A DNA stretch of 64,000 nt, taken from the NCBI GenBank assembly GCA_001724275.1, contig MEDZ01000004.1:207199-271198 (forward strand), read 5' to 3'. This stretch comes from Gemmatimonadetes bacterium SCN 70-22 (lineage in GTDB: Bacteria > Gemmatimonadota > Gemmatimonadetes > Gemmatimonadales > Gemmatimonadaceae). Below the pieces are notes generated by a model. The model saw nothing but the letters and a program-made list of their open reading frames with translations. It had not been told where the DNA came from and searched no databases. Position numbers and translations under genes: made by a program. Numbering within the stretch: the first letter of the stretch is position 1; each line of letters opens with the position of its first letter. Below are positions 45,587 through 54,924 of the stretch, piece by piece.

Positions 45587-47973
45587 AGCTCGGCGATCGT
45601 CACGCCCGATCCCCCCTCGTTCCAGAGCCCCAGGCGGAAGCTCCTGACCCGGGTGTCCTTGCGGAGCATCTCGGCCACGCGGTCGCGCAGCGCCCCCGTC
45701 CCCTTCCCGTGGATGATGCGCAGCGAGCGCAGGTCGGCCCGGATGGCGGCATCGAGCGCGCTCATCAGCACGTCGTCGATGTCGAACATCCGCTGTCCGC
45801 GCAGGTCGATCTCGGTCGGGACGCGCTCCTCGGGAAGGTCGCCGGTATAGGCGACGGCCGCCACCGACGGGCGCTGGTCCGCGGTCGCGCGGCACAGTTG
45901 GTCGCGCGGGTAGGCCAGCTTCATCGAGCCTAACGCGATGAGGACGTCGTCCGGACGCACCTCGAGCACGCGCGCCACCTTGCCGTCGAGCGGGAGGACC
46001 TGCACGTACTCGCCCGCCCCCAGCGGCGCCTCGTCGCGCGGGCGCGGCACCTGGCGGCGCTGGTTGGCCGCCTCGCGGTCCAGCTGGTCGATCCGCTCCC
46101 CCTGGCGCGACGCCAGCTGCTCCACCTGCTGCCGCGCCGCCTTCGCCACCTCGTCGAGCGCCTCGCCCTCGCGGCGCTTGAGCTCCTTGATCGTCTTCTC
46201 GATCGTGCTGCGTGCCTCGAGGAGGTACTTGCGGGCCTCCTTGCGCGACTCGCGCTCGACCGTGCGTTCACGCTCCCGCACCGCCTTCTCCCGCTCGGCC
46301 ATGCGATGGGCGCGCTCCTGCAGCTGCGCCCGGGCCGCCGACACCTCGCGCTCGCGATCGGCCAGTGCCTTGTCGCGCGCCTCGAGCGACTGCAGGAGCG
46401 CGTTCACGTCGCGCTCCACCGTGGGGATGCGCTCCTCGGCACGCTGCAGCACCTGGTCGGGGAGGGCGAGGCGCCGGGCGATGCTCAGCCCGTAGGAGCG
46501 GCCCGGGATTCCCTTGACGAGGTGGTACGTGGGGGCCAGGGCGACGGCGTCGAATTGCAGGGAGGCATTCACCACCCCGGGCACCTCGGTCGCCAGCTCC
46601 TTGAGCGCGCCGAGGTGCGTCGTGGCCACCGTCATCGCCTCGCGCCGCGTCAACTCCTCGAGGATCGCCCCGCCTAACGCGGCCCCCTCCAGCGGGTCGG
46701 TCCCCGATCCGAGCTCGTCGGTCAGCACGAGCGATCGCGCCGTCGCCGAGCGGAGGATCTCGCCGAGGTTGCGCACGTGGGCACTGAACGTGGAGAGTGA
46801 GGCCTCGATGGACTGCTCGTCGCCGATGTCCGCAAAGACGTCGTCGTAGACCGCCACCTCGCTCTCGTCGCCCACCGGCGCGGGAATCCCGGACTGGAGC
46901 ATCAGCGACAGGAGCCCGAGCGCCTTGAGGAGAACCGTCTTGCCCCCCGTGTTGGGGCCGGAGATGAGCAGCGTCCGCTCGCCGGGCTCCATGGCCAGCG
47001 AAAACGGGACTACGCCGATCCCCTGCGCGAGCAGGAGCGGGTGACGGCCATCGAGGATGCGGAAGCCGCTCCCGGCCTCGCGCAGGCGCACCTGTCCGCA
47101 CGCGGACGCGATGGCATAACGCGCGCGTGCGTACAGCGCATCCAGCACCACGAGCGCCTCGAGCGCCTCGCGCAGCAGCGGCTGCTCGGGACGCACGGTG
47201 TCGGCGAGGGCGAGGAGGATCCGGTCCACCTCGCGCACCTCCTCCGCCTCCAGTTCGCGGATGCGATTGCACGCCTCGATCGCCGCCGGCGGTTCGACGA
47301 AGAGCGTGGCTCCCGTCCCCGAGGCGTCGTGGACGATCCCTCCGACCGCTCCGCGCCCCTCGCGTCGCACGGGGATCACGAAGCGCCCGTTCCGCACCGT
47401 CACCGACCCATCCGGCACCTGCAGGTGCGGCTCGAGCCGCGACATGATGCGCTCCAGGAGCGCGACCAGCTCGCCCTGGGCCCCGCGCAACTCGCGCCGC
47501 ACGCGGCGCAGGGTCGGCGATGCATCGTCGCGTACCCGCCCGTCGTCGTCGATCGCCCGGTCGATCTCCTCCTCCTCCTTCCGGTTCGCGTGCAGCCGCT
47601 CGCGCAGCGGGGCCAGGACCGAGAGCGCCACCGCCGGCTGCCGGGCGCTGCGAAGGGCGTCGGCCGTCATCCGCGACGATCGCAGCAGGACGCCGACCTG
47701 CCGGAGCTCGCGCCCGTCGAGCCGGGTCCCCTCGATGCGCAACCGCGCCAGCGCACGGTCGACGTCGGGAATCGGGGCCGGCGACCACCCCTCGTCGCTC
47801 GCCACCAGCGACCGCATGGCCGCCACCCGCCCCAGCTCGCGCTCGGCCGCGTCGAGCGCCGTCGCGGGCGACAGCGCCCGCACGCGCGCGCCGCCTAACG
47901 ACGACGACGCGTAACCGGCCACGACGTCGAGGACCTTGTCGAACTGGAGGACGGAGAGGGCGTGCGCGTTCAT
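45583..47973 (-). CDS. mutS2: Endonuclease MutS2
   Basis: MutS-family ATPase with nuclease tail, implicated in suppressing recombination and in rescuing collided ribosomes in other bacteria. 796 aa. Core and lever region (about 1-310), Walker A LISGPNTGGKTVLLKALG, Walker B and signature LVLTDELGSGTDPLEGAALGGAI, ATTHLGALKELA. A long coiled coil (about 500-625) and a C-terminal Smr domain (EIDLRGQRMFDIDDVLMSALDAA, IIHGKGTGALRDRVAEML) follow. No mismatch-recognition N-domain, as expected for MutS2. Confidence 0.96.
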   Translation of the reverse strand: MNAHALSVLQFDKVLDVVAGYASSSLGGARVRALSPATALDAAERELGRVAAMRSLVASDEGWSPAPIPDVDRALARLRIEGTRLDGRELRQVGVLLRSSRMTADALRSARQPAVALSVLAPLRERLHANRKEEEEIDRAIDDDGRVRDDASPTLRRVRRELRGAQGELVALLERIMSRLEPHLQVPDGSVTVRNGRFVIPVRREGRGAVGGIVHDASGTGATLFVEPPAAIEACNRIRELEAEEVREVDRILLALADTVRPEQPLLREALEALVVLDALYARARYAIASACGQVRLREAGSGFRILDGRHPLLLAQGIGVVPFSLAMEPGERTLLISGPNTGGKTVLLKALGLLSLMLQSGIPAPVGDESEVAVYDDVFADIGDEQSIEASLSTFSAHVRNLGEILRSATARSLVLTDELGSGTDPLEGAALGGAILEELTRREAMTVATTHLGALKELATEVPGVVNASLQFDAVALAPTYHLVKGIPGRSYGLSIARRLALPDQVLQRAEERIPTVERDVNALLQSLEARDKALADREREVSAARAQLQERAHRMAEREKAVRERERTVERESRKEARKYLLEARSTIEKTIKELKRREGEALDEVAKAARQQVEQLASRQGERIDQLDREAANQRRQVPRPRDEAPLGAGEYVQVLPLDGKVARVLEVRPDDVLIALGSMKLAYPRDQLCRATADQRPSVAAVAYTGDLPEERVPTEIDLRGQRMFDIDDVLMSALDAAIRADLRSLRIIHGKGTGALRDRVAEMLRKDTRVRSFRLGLWNEGGSGVTIAEL

Positions 47974-48058
47974 CGGCAGGTGCGGGACTCGGATCGGGGC
48001 ACGCGGTCGGCGTCCGCGCGCGGCAGGGGGCGCGCGGCGACGGGCCGGCGCTCGCCCG

Positions 48059-48502
48059 TCATCCGCGAGCGGCCAGCTCCTCGCGCGCGATCGCGCTGAT
48101 CTCGCCGCCCTCGGCACGCCCCTTGAACGCGGGCATGACCTGCCCCATGACGGCGCCGACACTGGTCGCCCCCGCGGCGATCGCGCGCCGGACCGCGGCA
48201 CGGATCTCCTCGGGATCGACCCTGGCCGGAAGATAACGCTCCAGCAGCCCCACCTCGCCCGCTTCCTTCGCCGCGAGGTCGCCGCGCCCCCCGGCCGTGA
48301 ACATCTCGATCGACTCGCGCCGCCGCTTGATGCCGCGGCGCACCACCTCGATCGCGTCCTCGTCGGTGAGGGCGCGCCGCAGTTCGAGCTCGCGATTGCG
48401 GAAGTCCGAGAGGAGCGTGCCGAGCAGGAGGCGCGCCGCCTTCTCCTGCGCCTTGCGGGCGACGTTCAGTTCGGATTGGACACGGTCGACGAGCGAGGAC
48501 AT
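48059..48502 (-). CDS. yqeY: GatB/YqeY-domain protein
   Basis: 147 aa, all helical: an N-terminal VQSELNVARKAQEKAARLLLGTLLSDFRNRELELRR segment and a C-terminal GatB-tail-like domain (VGAVMGQVMPAFKGRAEGGEISAIAREEL). The fold binds tRNA in GatB; the role of stand-alone YqeY is unclear. 85 bp upstream of mutS2 and 41 bp after the HIT gene. Confidence 0.9.
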   Translation of the reverse strand: MSSLVDRVQSELNVARKAQEKAARLLLGTLLSDFRNRELELRRALTDEDAIEVVRRGIKRRRESIEMFTAGGRGDLAAKEAGEVGLLERYLPARVDPEEIRAAVRRAIAAGATSVGAVMGQVMPAFKGRAEGGEISAIAREELAARG

Positions 48503-48543
48503 GGCAACAGCATCGGAGGAGGGGGGCGACGGGTCGCCGTCGG

Positions 48544-48885
48544 TTACCCTGGCGGCCAGTGCATGGCCCGGCCGCCGAGGACGTGCGCATGAAGATGATA
48601 CACCGTTTGCCCGCCGTCAGCGTTGGTGTTCAGCACCACACGGTACCCCGACCCGGCCATCCCCTCCTGCCGGGCCACCTGGGCCGCCAGCATGAGGAGC
48701 TCGCCCGCCACCGACGCCGACGTCACCTGGTCCAGCGAGGCGACGTGCTCGCGCGGGATCACGAGGAGGTGCATGGGCGCCTGCGGACTGATGTCGCGGA
48801 ACGCGATGCAGTGGGCGTTCTCGGCCACGCGCGCCGCGGGAATCTCGCCGCTCGCGATTCGGCAGAACAGGCAGTCAGTTGCCAT
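48544..48885 (-). CDS. HIT-family nucleotide hydrolase (HinT-like)
   Basis: 113 aa from MATDCLFCRIASGEIPA. The zinc-type N-terminus CLFC and the histidine triad HLHAHVLGG are present. HinT-type proteins hydrolyse nucleoside phosphoramidates. An in-frame ATG two codons upstream is also possible. It starts inside the end of rsmE (11-nt overlap). Confidence 0.92.
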   Translation of the reverse strand: MATDCLFCRIASGEIPAARVAENAHCIAFRDISPQAPMHLLVIPREHVASLDQVTSASVAGELLMLAAQVARQEGMAGSGYRVVLNTNADGGQTVYHLHAHVLGGRAMHWPPG

Positions 48886-49642
48886 GGGCATCCTCAGCGG
48901 TTGCGGTTGCGGTTGCGATCGCGCTCCGGGCAATGGCCAGGCCGGCGATGGCGGCCGTCTCGAAGCGCAGGGTGTGCCCTGCCAATGCGACGCGGGTGAA
49001 TCCCGCGCGCTCGAATTCCTGCACCTCCTCCTCCTCCAGCCCCCCCTCCGGACCGATCGCGATCGTGAGCGGCGCGCTGATGCGCTGCCCCATGATTGCG
49101 CTCCCCCGCCCGTCGAGCAGCAGGCGCGCGCCGTCGGCGAGGGCGCCGATCGCCCGGGCCAGCGCAGCTTCGGGATACATCGCCGGAAGCCACGCCCCGC
49201 CGCTCTGCTCCAGGGCGGACGCCATGCGGGCGCGGAGCTTGCCGGCGAACGTCGGCCCCTCGCCGCGGGGCTTCACGCTGCGCGAGCGGCGGTAGAGGAC
49301 GGGGCGCCAGCTGGTGGCGCCCAGTTCGGCGCACTTCTCGGCGAGCCAGAGCATGCGGTCGCGATCGGCGATCGGGACGAGGAGGTGGACCGGGGGGAGT
49401 TGGGGGTGGAGCTCGACGCGCTCGACCTCGACGGTCGCCGAGGCCCTGGCGATCCGCACGAGCGTCCCCTCGGCCCGATGGCCCTGCCCGTCGAGGAGGG
49501 CCACCCGCGAGCCGATCCCCAGCCGCCGCACCTTGAGGTGGTGCAGCACGGCCTCGCCTAACGAGGCGGAAAGGCCCGGCGCGAGCGGCTCGTCGGGGAG
49601 GAAGAAGGCGGCTAGGCCCTCGCGATCGTGACGCTCCACCAC
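48875..49642 (-). CDS. rsmE: 16S rRNA m3U1498 methyltransferase
   Basis: SPOUT-class methyltransferase, 255 aa. Motifs: LHHLKVRRLGIGSRVALLDGQG (PUA-like), EKCAELGATSWRPVLYRRS and the SAM knot IGPEGGLEEEEVQEFERAGFTRVALAGHTLRFETAAIA. The C-terminal ATATATAEDAHGN comes from a GGTTGC hexamer repeat. GTG 49642 is preceded by GAGG at 7 nt and lies 31 nt within prmA, a linkage conserved in bacteria. Confidence 0.94.
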   Translation of the reverse strand: MVERHDREGLAAFFLPDEPLAPGLSASLGEAVLHHLKVRRLGIGSRVALLDGQGHRAEGTLVRIARASATVEVERVELHPQLPPVHLLVPIADRDRMLWLAEKCAELGATSWRPVLYRRSRSVKPRGEGPTFAGKLRARMASALEQSGGAWLPAMYPEAALARAIGALADGARLLLDGRGSAIMGQRISAPLTIAIGPEGGLEEEEVQEFERAGFTRVALAGHTLRFETAAIAGLAIARSAIATATATAEDAHGN

Positions 49643-50433
49643 ACGTCCTCCACGTCTTCACGTTCCACGCGCCATCCGTCCGCTTCCAGCGCCTCGAGCA
49701 TCGATGCGCGCTCCTCGAGCAGGATCCCGGCCAGCACCGCCCGCCCGCCCGGGCGGAGGGCGGCGTGCATCGCGGGGAGGAGGTCCACCAGGACGGACGA
49801 GATGATATTGGCGACGATCACGTCCACCGGCGCCACCAGCGGGAGGAGGATGGTGGCGTCTCCCTCGAAGACGTGCACGACGGGGTCGACCCCGTTGCGT
49901 CGCACGTTCTCCTCGGCGTTGGGAATCGCGTCGGCGTCGTACTCGATGGCGAAGACGCGCGATGCGCCCAGCTTGGCGGCGGCGATGGAGAGGACGGCGC
50001 TCCCGGCACCGAGGTCCGCCACCACCAGCCCGGGGTGGACGACCTCCTGCATCAGGCGCACCGCGCCGCGCGTCGTCGGGTGGTCGCCCGTCCCGAAGGC
50101 CATCCCGGGGTCGATCACCACGGTGGCGGCCGGGTCGTACTGGTCGGCGAGCCAGGTGGGGGCGATGGTCAGGCGGCCGAGCGCGTGGGCGTGCAGCTTG
50201 TCACGCCAGTGCACCGACCAGTCGATCGCCTCGGTGGGCGCGGTCTCGCAGGTGGCGCCGGGGACGGCTGATTGCACCTGGCGGATCACCGCCGCCACGT
50301 CCGTCTCCGGCGGGAAGTGGGTGACCAGGGACTCGCCGTCCTCGAGCACGCCTTGCGCCCCGGCCGCGAAGAGCGCCGCCGATGCCTCGTCACGACGCCC
50401 GGCGGCGTGCACGCGAAGGGAAGTCCAGGTCAC
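49612..50433 (-). CDS. prmA: Ribosomal protein L11 methyltransferase
   Basis: 273 aa from GTG 50433 (VTWTSLRVHAAG), overlapping the dnaJ stop as GTGA. Substrate-binding N-domain then SAM domain: DPGMAFGTGDHPTTRGAVRLMQE, VADLGAGSAVLSIAAAKLGA and VDVIVANIISSVLVDLLPAM. dnaJ-prmA-rsmE is a common order. Confidence 0.95.
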   Translation of the reverse strand: MTWTSLRVHAAGRRDEASAALFAAGAQGVLEDGESLVTHFPPETDVAAVIRQVQSAVPGATCETAPTEAIDWSVHWRDKLHAHALGRLTIAPTWLADQYDPAATVVIDPGMAFGTGDHPTTRGAVRLMQEVVHPGLVVADLGAGSAVLSIAAAKLGASRVFAIEYDADAIPNAEENVRRNGVDPVVHVFEGDATILLPLVAPVDVIVANIISSVLVDLLPAMHAALRPGGRAVLAGILLEERASMLEALEADGWRVEREDVEDVWWSVTIARA

Positions 50434-51572
50434 GCGCCTAACGCTTCCTTCATCTTGGTCCAGAAGCCCTTGTTGCGCCCCTGCTCGGGGGGCGTCCCCT
50501 GCACCGCCGCCAGCTGCTTGAGCAACGCCTCCTCCTCGCGGCTCACCTGCTCCGGGGTCCAGAGCTGCACCCGGACGTGCAGGTCGCCCACCCCCGAGGC
50601 GTTCACCCGCGGAAGCCCGCGCCCCCGCAGGTGCAACACCTGGCCGCTCTGCGTCCCGCCCGGGATGCGCACCGACATCGCCCCGGTCACCGTGGGAACG
50701 TCCACGTCGGCCCCGAGGACCAGTTGCGGGTACGAGACGAGCACCTCGGTGTAGAGGTCCTCCCCGTCCCGCTCGAAGCGCGGGTCGTCCGCCACCTCGA
50801 ACACCACGAGAATGTCGCCCCGTCCCCCGCCCCGCGGCCCGGCGTTGCCGACCCCGCGCAGCGTCATGTACTGCCCCGACGAGACCCCCGCCGGGATCTG
50901 CACCGGGATGGTGTGCTCCCCGCGCACGCGCCCCTCGCCGCGGCACTTCTTGCACGGCGCGGTGACGACGATCCCCTCGCCCGAGCAGGTCGGGCACGGC
51001 ACCACCGAGACAAACTGCCCGAAGAAGGAACGCTGCGCCCGCCGCACCTCGCCAGAGCCGTTGCAGCTGTGGCACACCTGGGGCTTCGTCCCCGGTTCCG
51101 CCCCCGTCCCCTCGCACTTGTCGCAGGCGTCGAGGAGCTTGATGGTGAACGTCTTCGTCACCCCCGACGCCACCTCGGCCAGCGTCAGCTCGACCGAGAT
51201 CTTCACGTCCTGCCCGGCACGGGGCCCGCTCCGCGAACGCCCGCCCTGCTGGAAGAAGTCGCCGAACCCGGCGAAGCCGCCGAAGTCCCGCATGAAGATG
51301 TTCAGCGCCTCCGACAGGTCCACGTGGTGGAACCCGCCGCCCCCCCCCGCGCCCCGCAGACCCGCCTCGCCATACCGGTCGTAGGCCGCGCGCTTCTCCG
51401 GATCCCGCAGGACGTCGTACGCCTCCGTGATCTCCTTGAACTTCTCCTCGGCCTCCTTCGACCCGTTGTTCCGGTCCGGGTGCCACTTCGTGGCCAGCTT
51501 CCGGTAGGCCTGCTTGATCTCGTCGTCGGACGCGCCGCGCGCGACGCCGAGCGTCGTGTAGAAATCGGCCAT
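50430..51572 (-). CDS. dnaJ: Chaperone protein DnaJ
   Basis: Hsp40 co-chaperone that stimulates DnaK. 380 aa. J domain (residues 4-70) with HPD in KWHPDRN; Gly/Phe-rich linker with AGFGDFFQQGG; four zinc repeats CDKCEGTG, CHSCNGSG, CPTCSGEG and CKKCRGEG; then the two C-terminal peptide-binding domains. Ends MKEALGA, where Leu-Gly comes from the octamer. No dnaK or grpE is adjacent. Confidence 0.97.
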   Translation of the reverse strand: MADFYTTLGVARGASDDEIKQAYRKLATKWHPDRNNGSKEAEEKFKEITEAYDVLRDPEKRAAYDRYGEAGLRGAGGGGGFHHVDLSEALNIFMRDFGGFAGFGDFFQQGGRSRSGPRAGQDVKISVELTLAEVASGVTKTFTIKLLDACDKCEGTGAEPGTKPQVCHSCNGSGEVRRAQRSFFGQFVSVVPCPTCSGEGIVVTAPCKKCRGEGRVRGEHTIPVQIPAGVSSGQYMTLRGVGNAGPRGGGRGDILVVFEVADDPRFERDGEDLYTEVLVSYPQLVLGADVDVPTVTGAMSVRIPGGTQSGQVLHLRGRGLPRVNASGVGDLHVRVQLWTPEQVSREEEALLKQLAAVQGTPPEQGRNKGFWTKMKEALGA

Positions 51573-51585
51573 GGGCCTCGTGCTG

Positions 51586-52632
51586 CTAGTGAAGGATGTC
51601 GGAGACCAGGAGCGACGTGTGCCGCACCAGTGCGATCACCTTGTCGTACGGCATGCGCGTCGGGCCAATCACCCCGATCACGCCGTTGAGCGCGCCGGCC
51701 CGGTATTCCGCCGTCACGATGGTGAAGTTGTCGAGGCGCGGATCCCCGTGCTCGTTCCCGATCGTGATCGAGATCCCGGGCGACGTCGAGCGCCCCCGCA
51801 GCAACTGCCCCAGGTGCGCGCGCGTCTCCGTCAGCGCAAGGAGGCGCCGCATCCCGTCCCCGCTCGCGAATTCGGGCTGGTCGGCCAGCACGGACGCCTG
51901 CCCCAACACCACCCCCTCCTCCTCGCCCGTCGTCGGCAGGTCGAACAGCGTCTCCCCTTCCTGAACGAAGACGTTCAGCAGCTCGCTCACTCCCGACGCC
52001 CCCCCGGTATCGCGCAGCCGCTCGCCCAGCGTCGTGCGGATGGTCCGCAACGGCAGCCCGCCGAGGCGCTCGTTCAGCACCAGCATCACCTCGGCCACCG
52101 CACTCTCGGCGATCTGGCTGTCGACCTCGACGAAGATGGTCCGGACCGCCCCGCCCTGGAGCGTGAGCACCAGGAGGAGGCGCTCGTTGGACACGCGGAT
52201 CAGCTCCAGGCGCTGCAGCACCGCGTTGTCGAGACGCGGACCGAGCGCGACCCCCAATTCCTGCGTGACGATCGAAAGGCTCTGCGCCGCCTTGCGCAGG
52301 ATCGCCTCGATGGCCGACGCCCCGCCCGTGGCGAGGTGCTCCGAAATCCGTTCCGCCTCCGCGCGCGGAATGGCGCGCGCTCGCATCAACGAGTCGACGT
52401 AGAGACGATACGCGATGTCGGTGGGAATCCGCCCGGCCGACGTGTGCGGGTGGTACAGATACCCCTTCTCCTCGAGGTCACTCATCGTGTTGCGGATGGT
52501 GGCCGGCGAAACGCCCAGGCCAAACCGCTTCGAGATGGTGCGTGATCCGGCAGGCTCCGCCGTTTCGACGTAGCTCTGGATCACGGCCTCGAGGACGCGC
52601 CGCTCGCGTTCCGATAGCTCAGGGAGCGCCAT
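51586..52632 (-). CDS. hrcA: Heat-inducible transcription repressor HrcA
   Basis: 348 aa. N-terminal winged helix LSERERRVLEAVIQSYVETAEPAGSRTISKRFGLGVSPATIRNTMSDLEEKGYL, then the GAF-like dimer domain and the C-terminal GVIGVIGPTRMPYDKVIALV. In other bacteria HrcA binds CIRCE (TTAGCACTC-N9-GAGTGCTAA); no CIRCE was found in the 10-bp gap before it or elsewhere in the window. It precedes dnaJ by 13 bp. Confidence 0.95.
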   Translation of the reverse strand: MALPELSERERRVLEAVIQSYVETAEPAGSRTISKRFGLGVSPATIRNTMSDLEEKGYLYHPHTSAGRIPTDIAYRLYVDSLMRARAIPRAEAERISEHLATGGASAIEAILRKAAQSLSIVTQELGVALGPRLDNAVLQRLELIRVSNERLLLVLTLQGGAVRTIFVEVDSQIAESAVAEVMLVLNERLGGLPLRTIRTTLGERLRDTGGASGVSELLNVFVQEGETLFDLPTTGEEEGVVLGQASVLADQPEFASGDGMRRLLALTETRAHLGQLLRGRSTSPGISITIGNEHGDPRLDNFTIVTAEYRAGALNGVIGVIGPTRMPYDKVIALVRHTSLLVSDILH

Positions 52633-52642
52633 AAGTCTAAAG

Positions 52643-53797
52643 CTAGTAACGACTTCGGTGCTCCGTCAAGGCGGTGACCAGCGCATCGAGCCGAAGCCAT
52701 CCGGTCGGCGTCAACACGAGGCGACCCCCCTCACGCCTCCCCCACCCCGAGGCGATCCAGCGATCGACCACCGGCGCGTCGCGCGGATCCAGCGTCACCC
52801 CCCGCAGCGTCCGCAGGGCAACGTACAGTCGCTCGAGCTCACGCTGCGGCGCGGTGAGCCGCTCACTCCCGCCCACGGGATCTTCCCCACGGTCGACGCG
52901 CTCCTGCCAGGCGACGAATTCGCGCGCGTTCCACCGCCGCACCTCGCCGTCGAATCCGTGGGCGCCCGGGCCGATGCCGAGGTACGGGACCTCGCGCCAG
53001 TAGGCGGAGTTGTGGCGCGATTCTCGCCCCGGAAGGGCCCAGTTGGAAACCTCGTAGTGACGATAGCCCGCCTGCGCCAGCCGCTCATGCGCCATGAGGA
53101 AGTCGGACTCGTAGCGCTCCTCCTCCGCGTCGTGCACCTCGCCGCGCGAGCGCCACCGGGCCAGCGGGGTCCCCCCTTCCACCGTGAGGCCGTAGGCCGA
53201 GACGTGCGTGGGGTGCAGGGCGACCGCCTCCTCCAGGTCGTGCTGCCAATTGCGCGGGACCTCGGGCGGGAGGGCATAGATGAGGTCGAGCGACCAGTTC
53301 CGGATTCCCGCGTCGGCCAGCACGCGTGCCGCCCGATGGACCGCGGCGACGTCGTGCGTGCGGTGCATCCATGCCAGCACCTCGGGATGGAAGCTCTGCA
53401 CACCGAGGGAGACGCGGTTCACCCCCGCCTCCACCCAACGCGCCGCCGCCTCCTCCCCCACGTCCTCCGGGTTGGCCTCGACCGTCACCTCCGCGTCGGG
53501 CGCCAGCGTGAAATGGCGCCTGACGAGCGCGATGGCGCGGGCGATCCCCTCGCCGCCCAGGCGCGACGGGGTGCCGCCGCCGAAGTAGAGCGTGGCGAGG
53601 GGAATCGCCGCGACCGTCGCACCAAGGCGGATCGAGAGCTCGCCCGCCAGCGACCGCAGGAACGGCTCCACCGGCGTGACCCGCCGCACCGCGATGGCGA
53701 AGTCGCAGTACGAGCAGCGGCGCGCACAGAAGGGGACGTGGACGTACGCATGGCGATAGGTGACGCCGCCCCGCCCGGCATGCCCCCCGGCCGTCAT
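52643..53797 (-). CDS. hemW: Radical SAM protein HemW (heme chaperone)
   Basis: 384 aa from MTAGGHAGRG, with ATGA overlap to dprA. The radical-SAM cluster motif CARRCSYCDF is near residue 22, then LYFGGGTPSRL, EANPEDV, NRVSLGVQSF and LDLIYALP. HemW carries the extra Cys spacing CxxxCxxCxF, as here, and inserts heme rather than oxidising coproporphyrinogen. The C-terminal HemN-like domain includes GIGPGAHGF. Confidence 0.93.
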   Translation of the reverse strand: MTAGGHAGRGGVTYRHAYVHVPFCARRCSYCDFAIAVRRVTPVEPFLRSLAGELSIRLGATVAAIPLATLYFGGGTPSRLGGEGIARAIALVRRHFTLAPDAEVTVEANPEDVGEEAAARWVEAGVNRVSLGVQSFHPEVLAWMHRTHDVAAVHRAARVLADAGIRNWSLDLIYALPPEVPRNWQHDLEEAVALHPTHVSAYGLTVEGGTPLARWRSRGEVHDAEEERYESDFLMAHERLAQAGYRHYEVSNWALPGRESRHNSAYWREVPYLGIGPGAHGFDGEVRRWNAREFVAWQERVDRGEDPVGGSERLTAPQRELERLYVALRTLRGVTLDPRDAPVVDRWIASGWGRREGGRLVLTPTGWLRLDALVTALTEHRSRY

Positions 53798-54924
53798 GTG
53801 GCGCGGCGGCTCAACGCGCCATCGCTCCGCCTGACGAGCCCCGACGGATCGATGGTGACCGTGCCGTCCAGCGCGAGCGTCGACAGGGCGACGCCCACCG
53901 CGCGCGGGGAGAGGGCAAGCGCCTGGAGCAGCTCGTCGGGGAACCTGGGGCCGTGTGCCAGGAGGGCGAGCACCTCCCCTTCGGGCGATCCGCTCGCCGG
54001 GGCGATGGGGGCGAGGGCGGGCGTCCCTTCCCCGTCGGCCGCAACGCCCCCTCGCATCGCCTCGCGGCCACGGTGCGTGAGGGCGAGAAGGGCGAGGACG
54101 TCGTCGAACGCGGTGATGATGTGCGCGCCGTCGCGCACGAGGGTGTTGGCGCCGAGCGACGACTCGACGCCGATCGGCCCCGGGACGGCGGCGACGTAGC
54201 GCTCGAGGTCGCGCCCGAGCTGCGCGGTGATCAGCGCTCCCGACCTGGGCCCCGCCTCGACGACGACGATCACGTCGGCCAGCGCGGCGATGAGGCGGTT
54301 CCGGCGCGGGAAGGCCCCCGGGTGCGCGGTCCGTCCCGGCGGGAGCTCGGATAGCACGAGCCCCCGCTGGGCGATGGCGGCGTGGAGCGCGGCATGCGCG
54401 CGCGGGTACGGGACGTCGACCCCGGTCCCCTGCACGGCGATCGTGGGCCCTCCCTCGTCGAGGGCGCCGGCGTGCGCTTCGGCATCGATCCCGGCCGCGA
54501 GGCCGCTGACCACGCAGATGCCACGGGCCGCGAGCCCCCGGGCGAAGTCGCGCGCCACGTGGCGCCCGTAGGAGGTCGCGTGGCGGGACCCGACCAGCGC
54601 CACGGCGGGGGGCCGCGCGCACGCCAGCTCGCCTAACGTGAAGATCGCGGCGGGGGGATCCTCGAGGAGGTGCAGCCCCTGGGGATAGCGCGCCTCGGTG
54701 CAGGTGACCACGTCGACGCCACGCGCCGCGCAGCGGTCGCGCAGGGAGCGGGCCGTGGCGAGGGCCGCCTGCACCTCGCGCTCCCCCAGGCCGAGCCGCG
54801 CCAGCGCCTCGGAGGCGACAGGATGCCGCTCGAGCAGCTTCCGGACCCTCGCCGGCCCCACCCCCGGAATGCAGGCCAGGGCGAGCGTGTGCAGCGACTC
54901 GTCAGGCGCCCGCGTCGTCGTCAC
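53794..54924 (-). CDS. dprA: DNA-processing protein DprA
   Basis: Loads RecA on incoming single strands in natural transformation. 376 aa from GTG 54924 (VTTTRAPDESL), 23 nt inside obg. A helix-hairpin-helix or SAM-like start (LACIPGVGPARVRKLLERHP) is followed by the Rossmann-like core VALVGSRHATSYGRHVARDFARGLAARGICVVSGLAAGIDAEAH, FPRRNRLIAALADVIVVVEAGPRSGALITAQL, and a C-terminal winged helix. Competence genes other than dprA are not in the window. Confidence 0.95.
   Translation of the reverse strand: MTTTRAPDESLHTLALACIPGVGPARVRKLLERHPVASEALARLGLGEREVQAALATARSLRDRCAARGVDVVTCTEARYPQGLHLLEDPPAAIFTLGELACARPPAVALVGSRHATSYGRHVARDFARGLAARGICVVSGLAAGIDAEAHAGALDEGGPTIAVQGTGVDVPYPRAHAALHAAIAQRGLVLSELPPGRTAHPGAFPRRNRLIAALADVIVVVEAGPRSGALITAQLGRDLERYVAAVPGPIGVESSLGANTLVRDGAHIITAFDDVLALLALTHRGREAMRGGVAADGEGTPALAPIAPASGSPEGEVLALLAHGPRFPDELLQALALSPRAVGVALSTLALDGTVTIDPSGLVRRSDGALSRRAT

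Noticed and set aside
48896..48920. Hexamer GGTTGC repeat at the end of rsmE
   Set aside because: Short, in frame (Ala-Thr repeats in an unconserved C-terminus); recorded under rsmE but not significant alone.
51573..52700. CIRCE operator near hrcA
   Set aside because: No TTAGCACTC/GAGTGCTAA inverted repeat could be found around hrcA or dnaJ.
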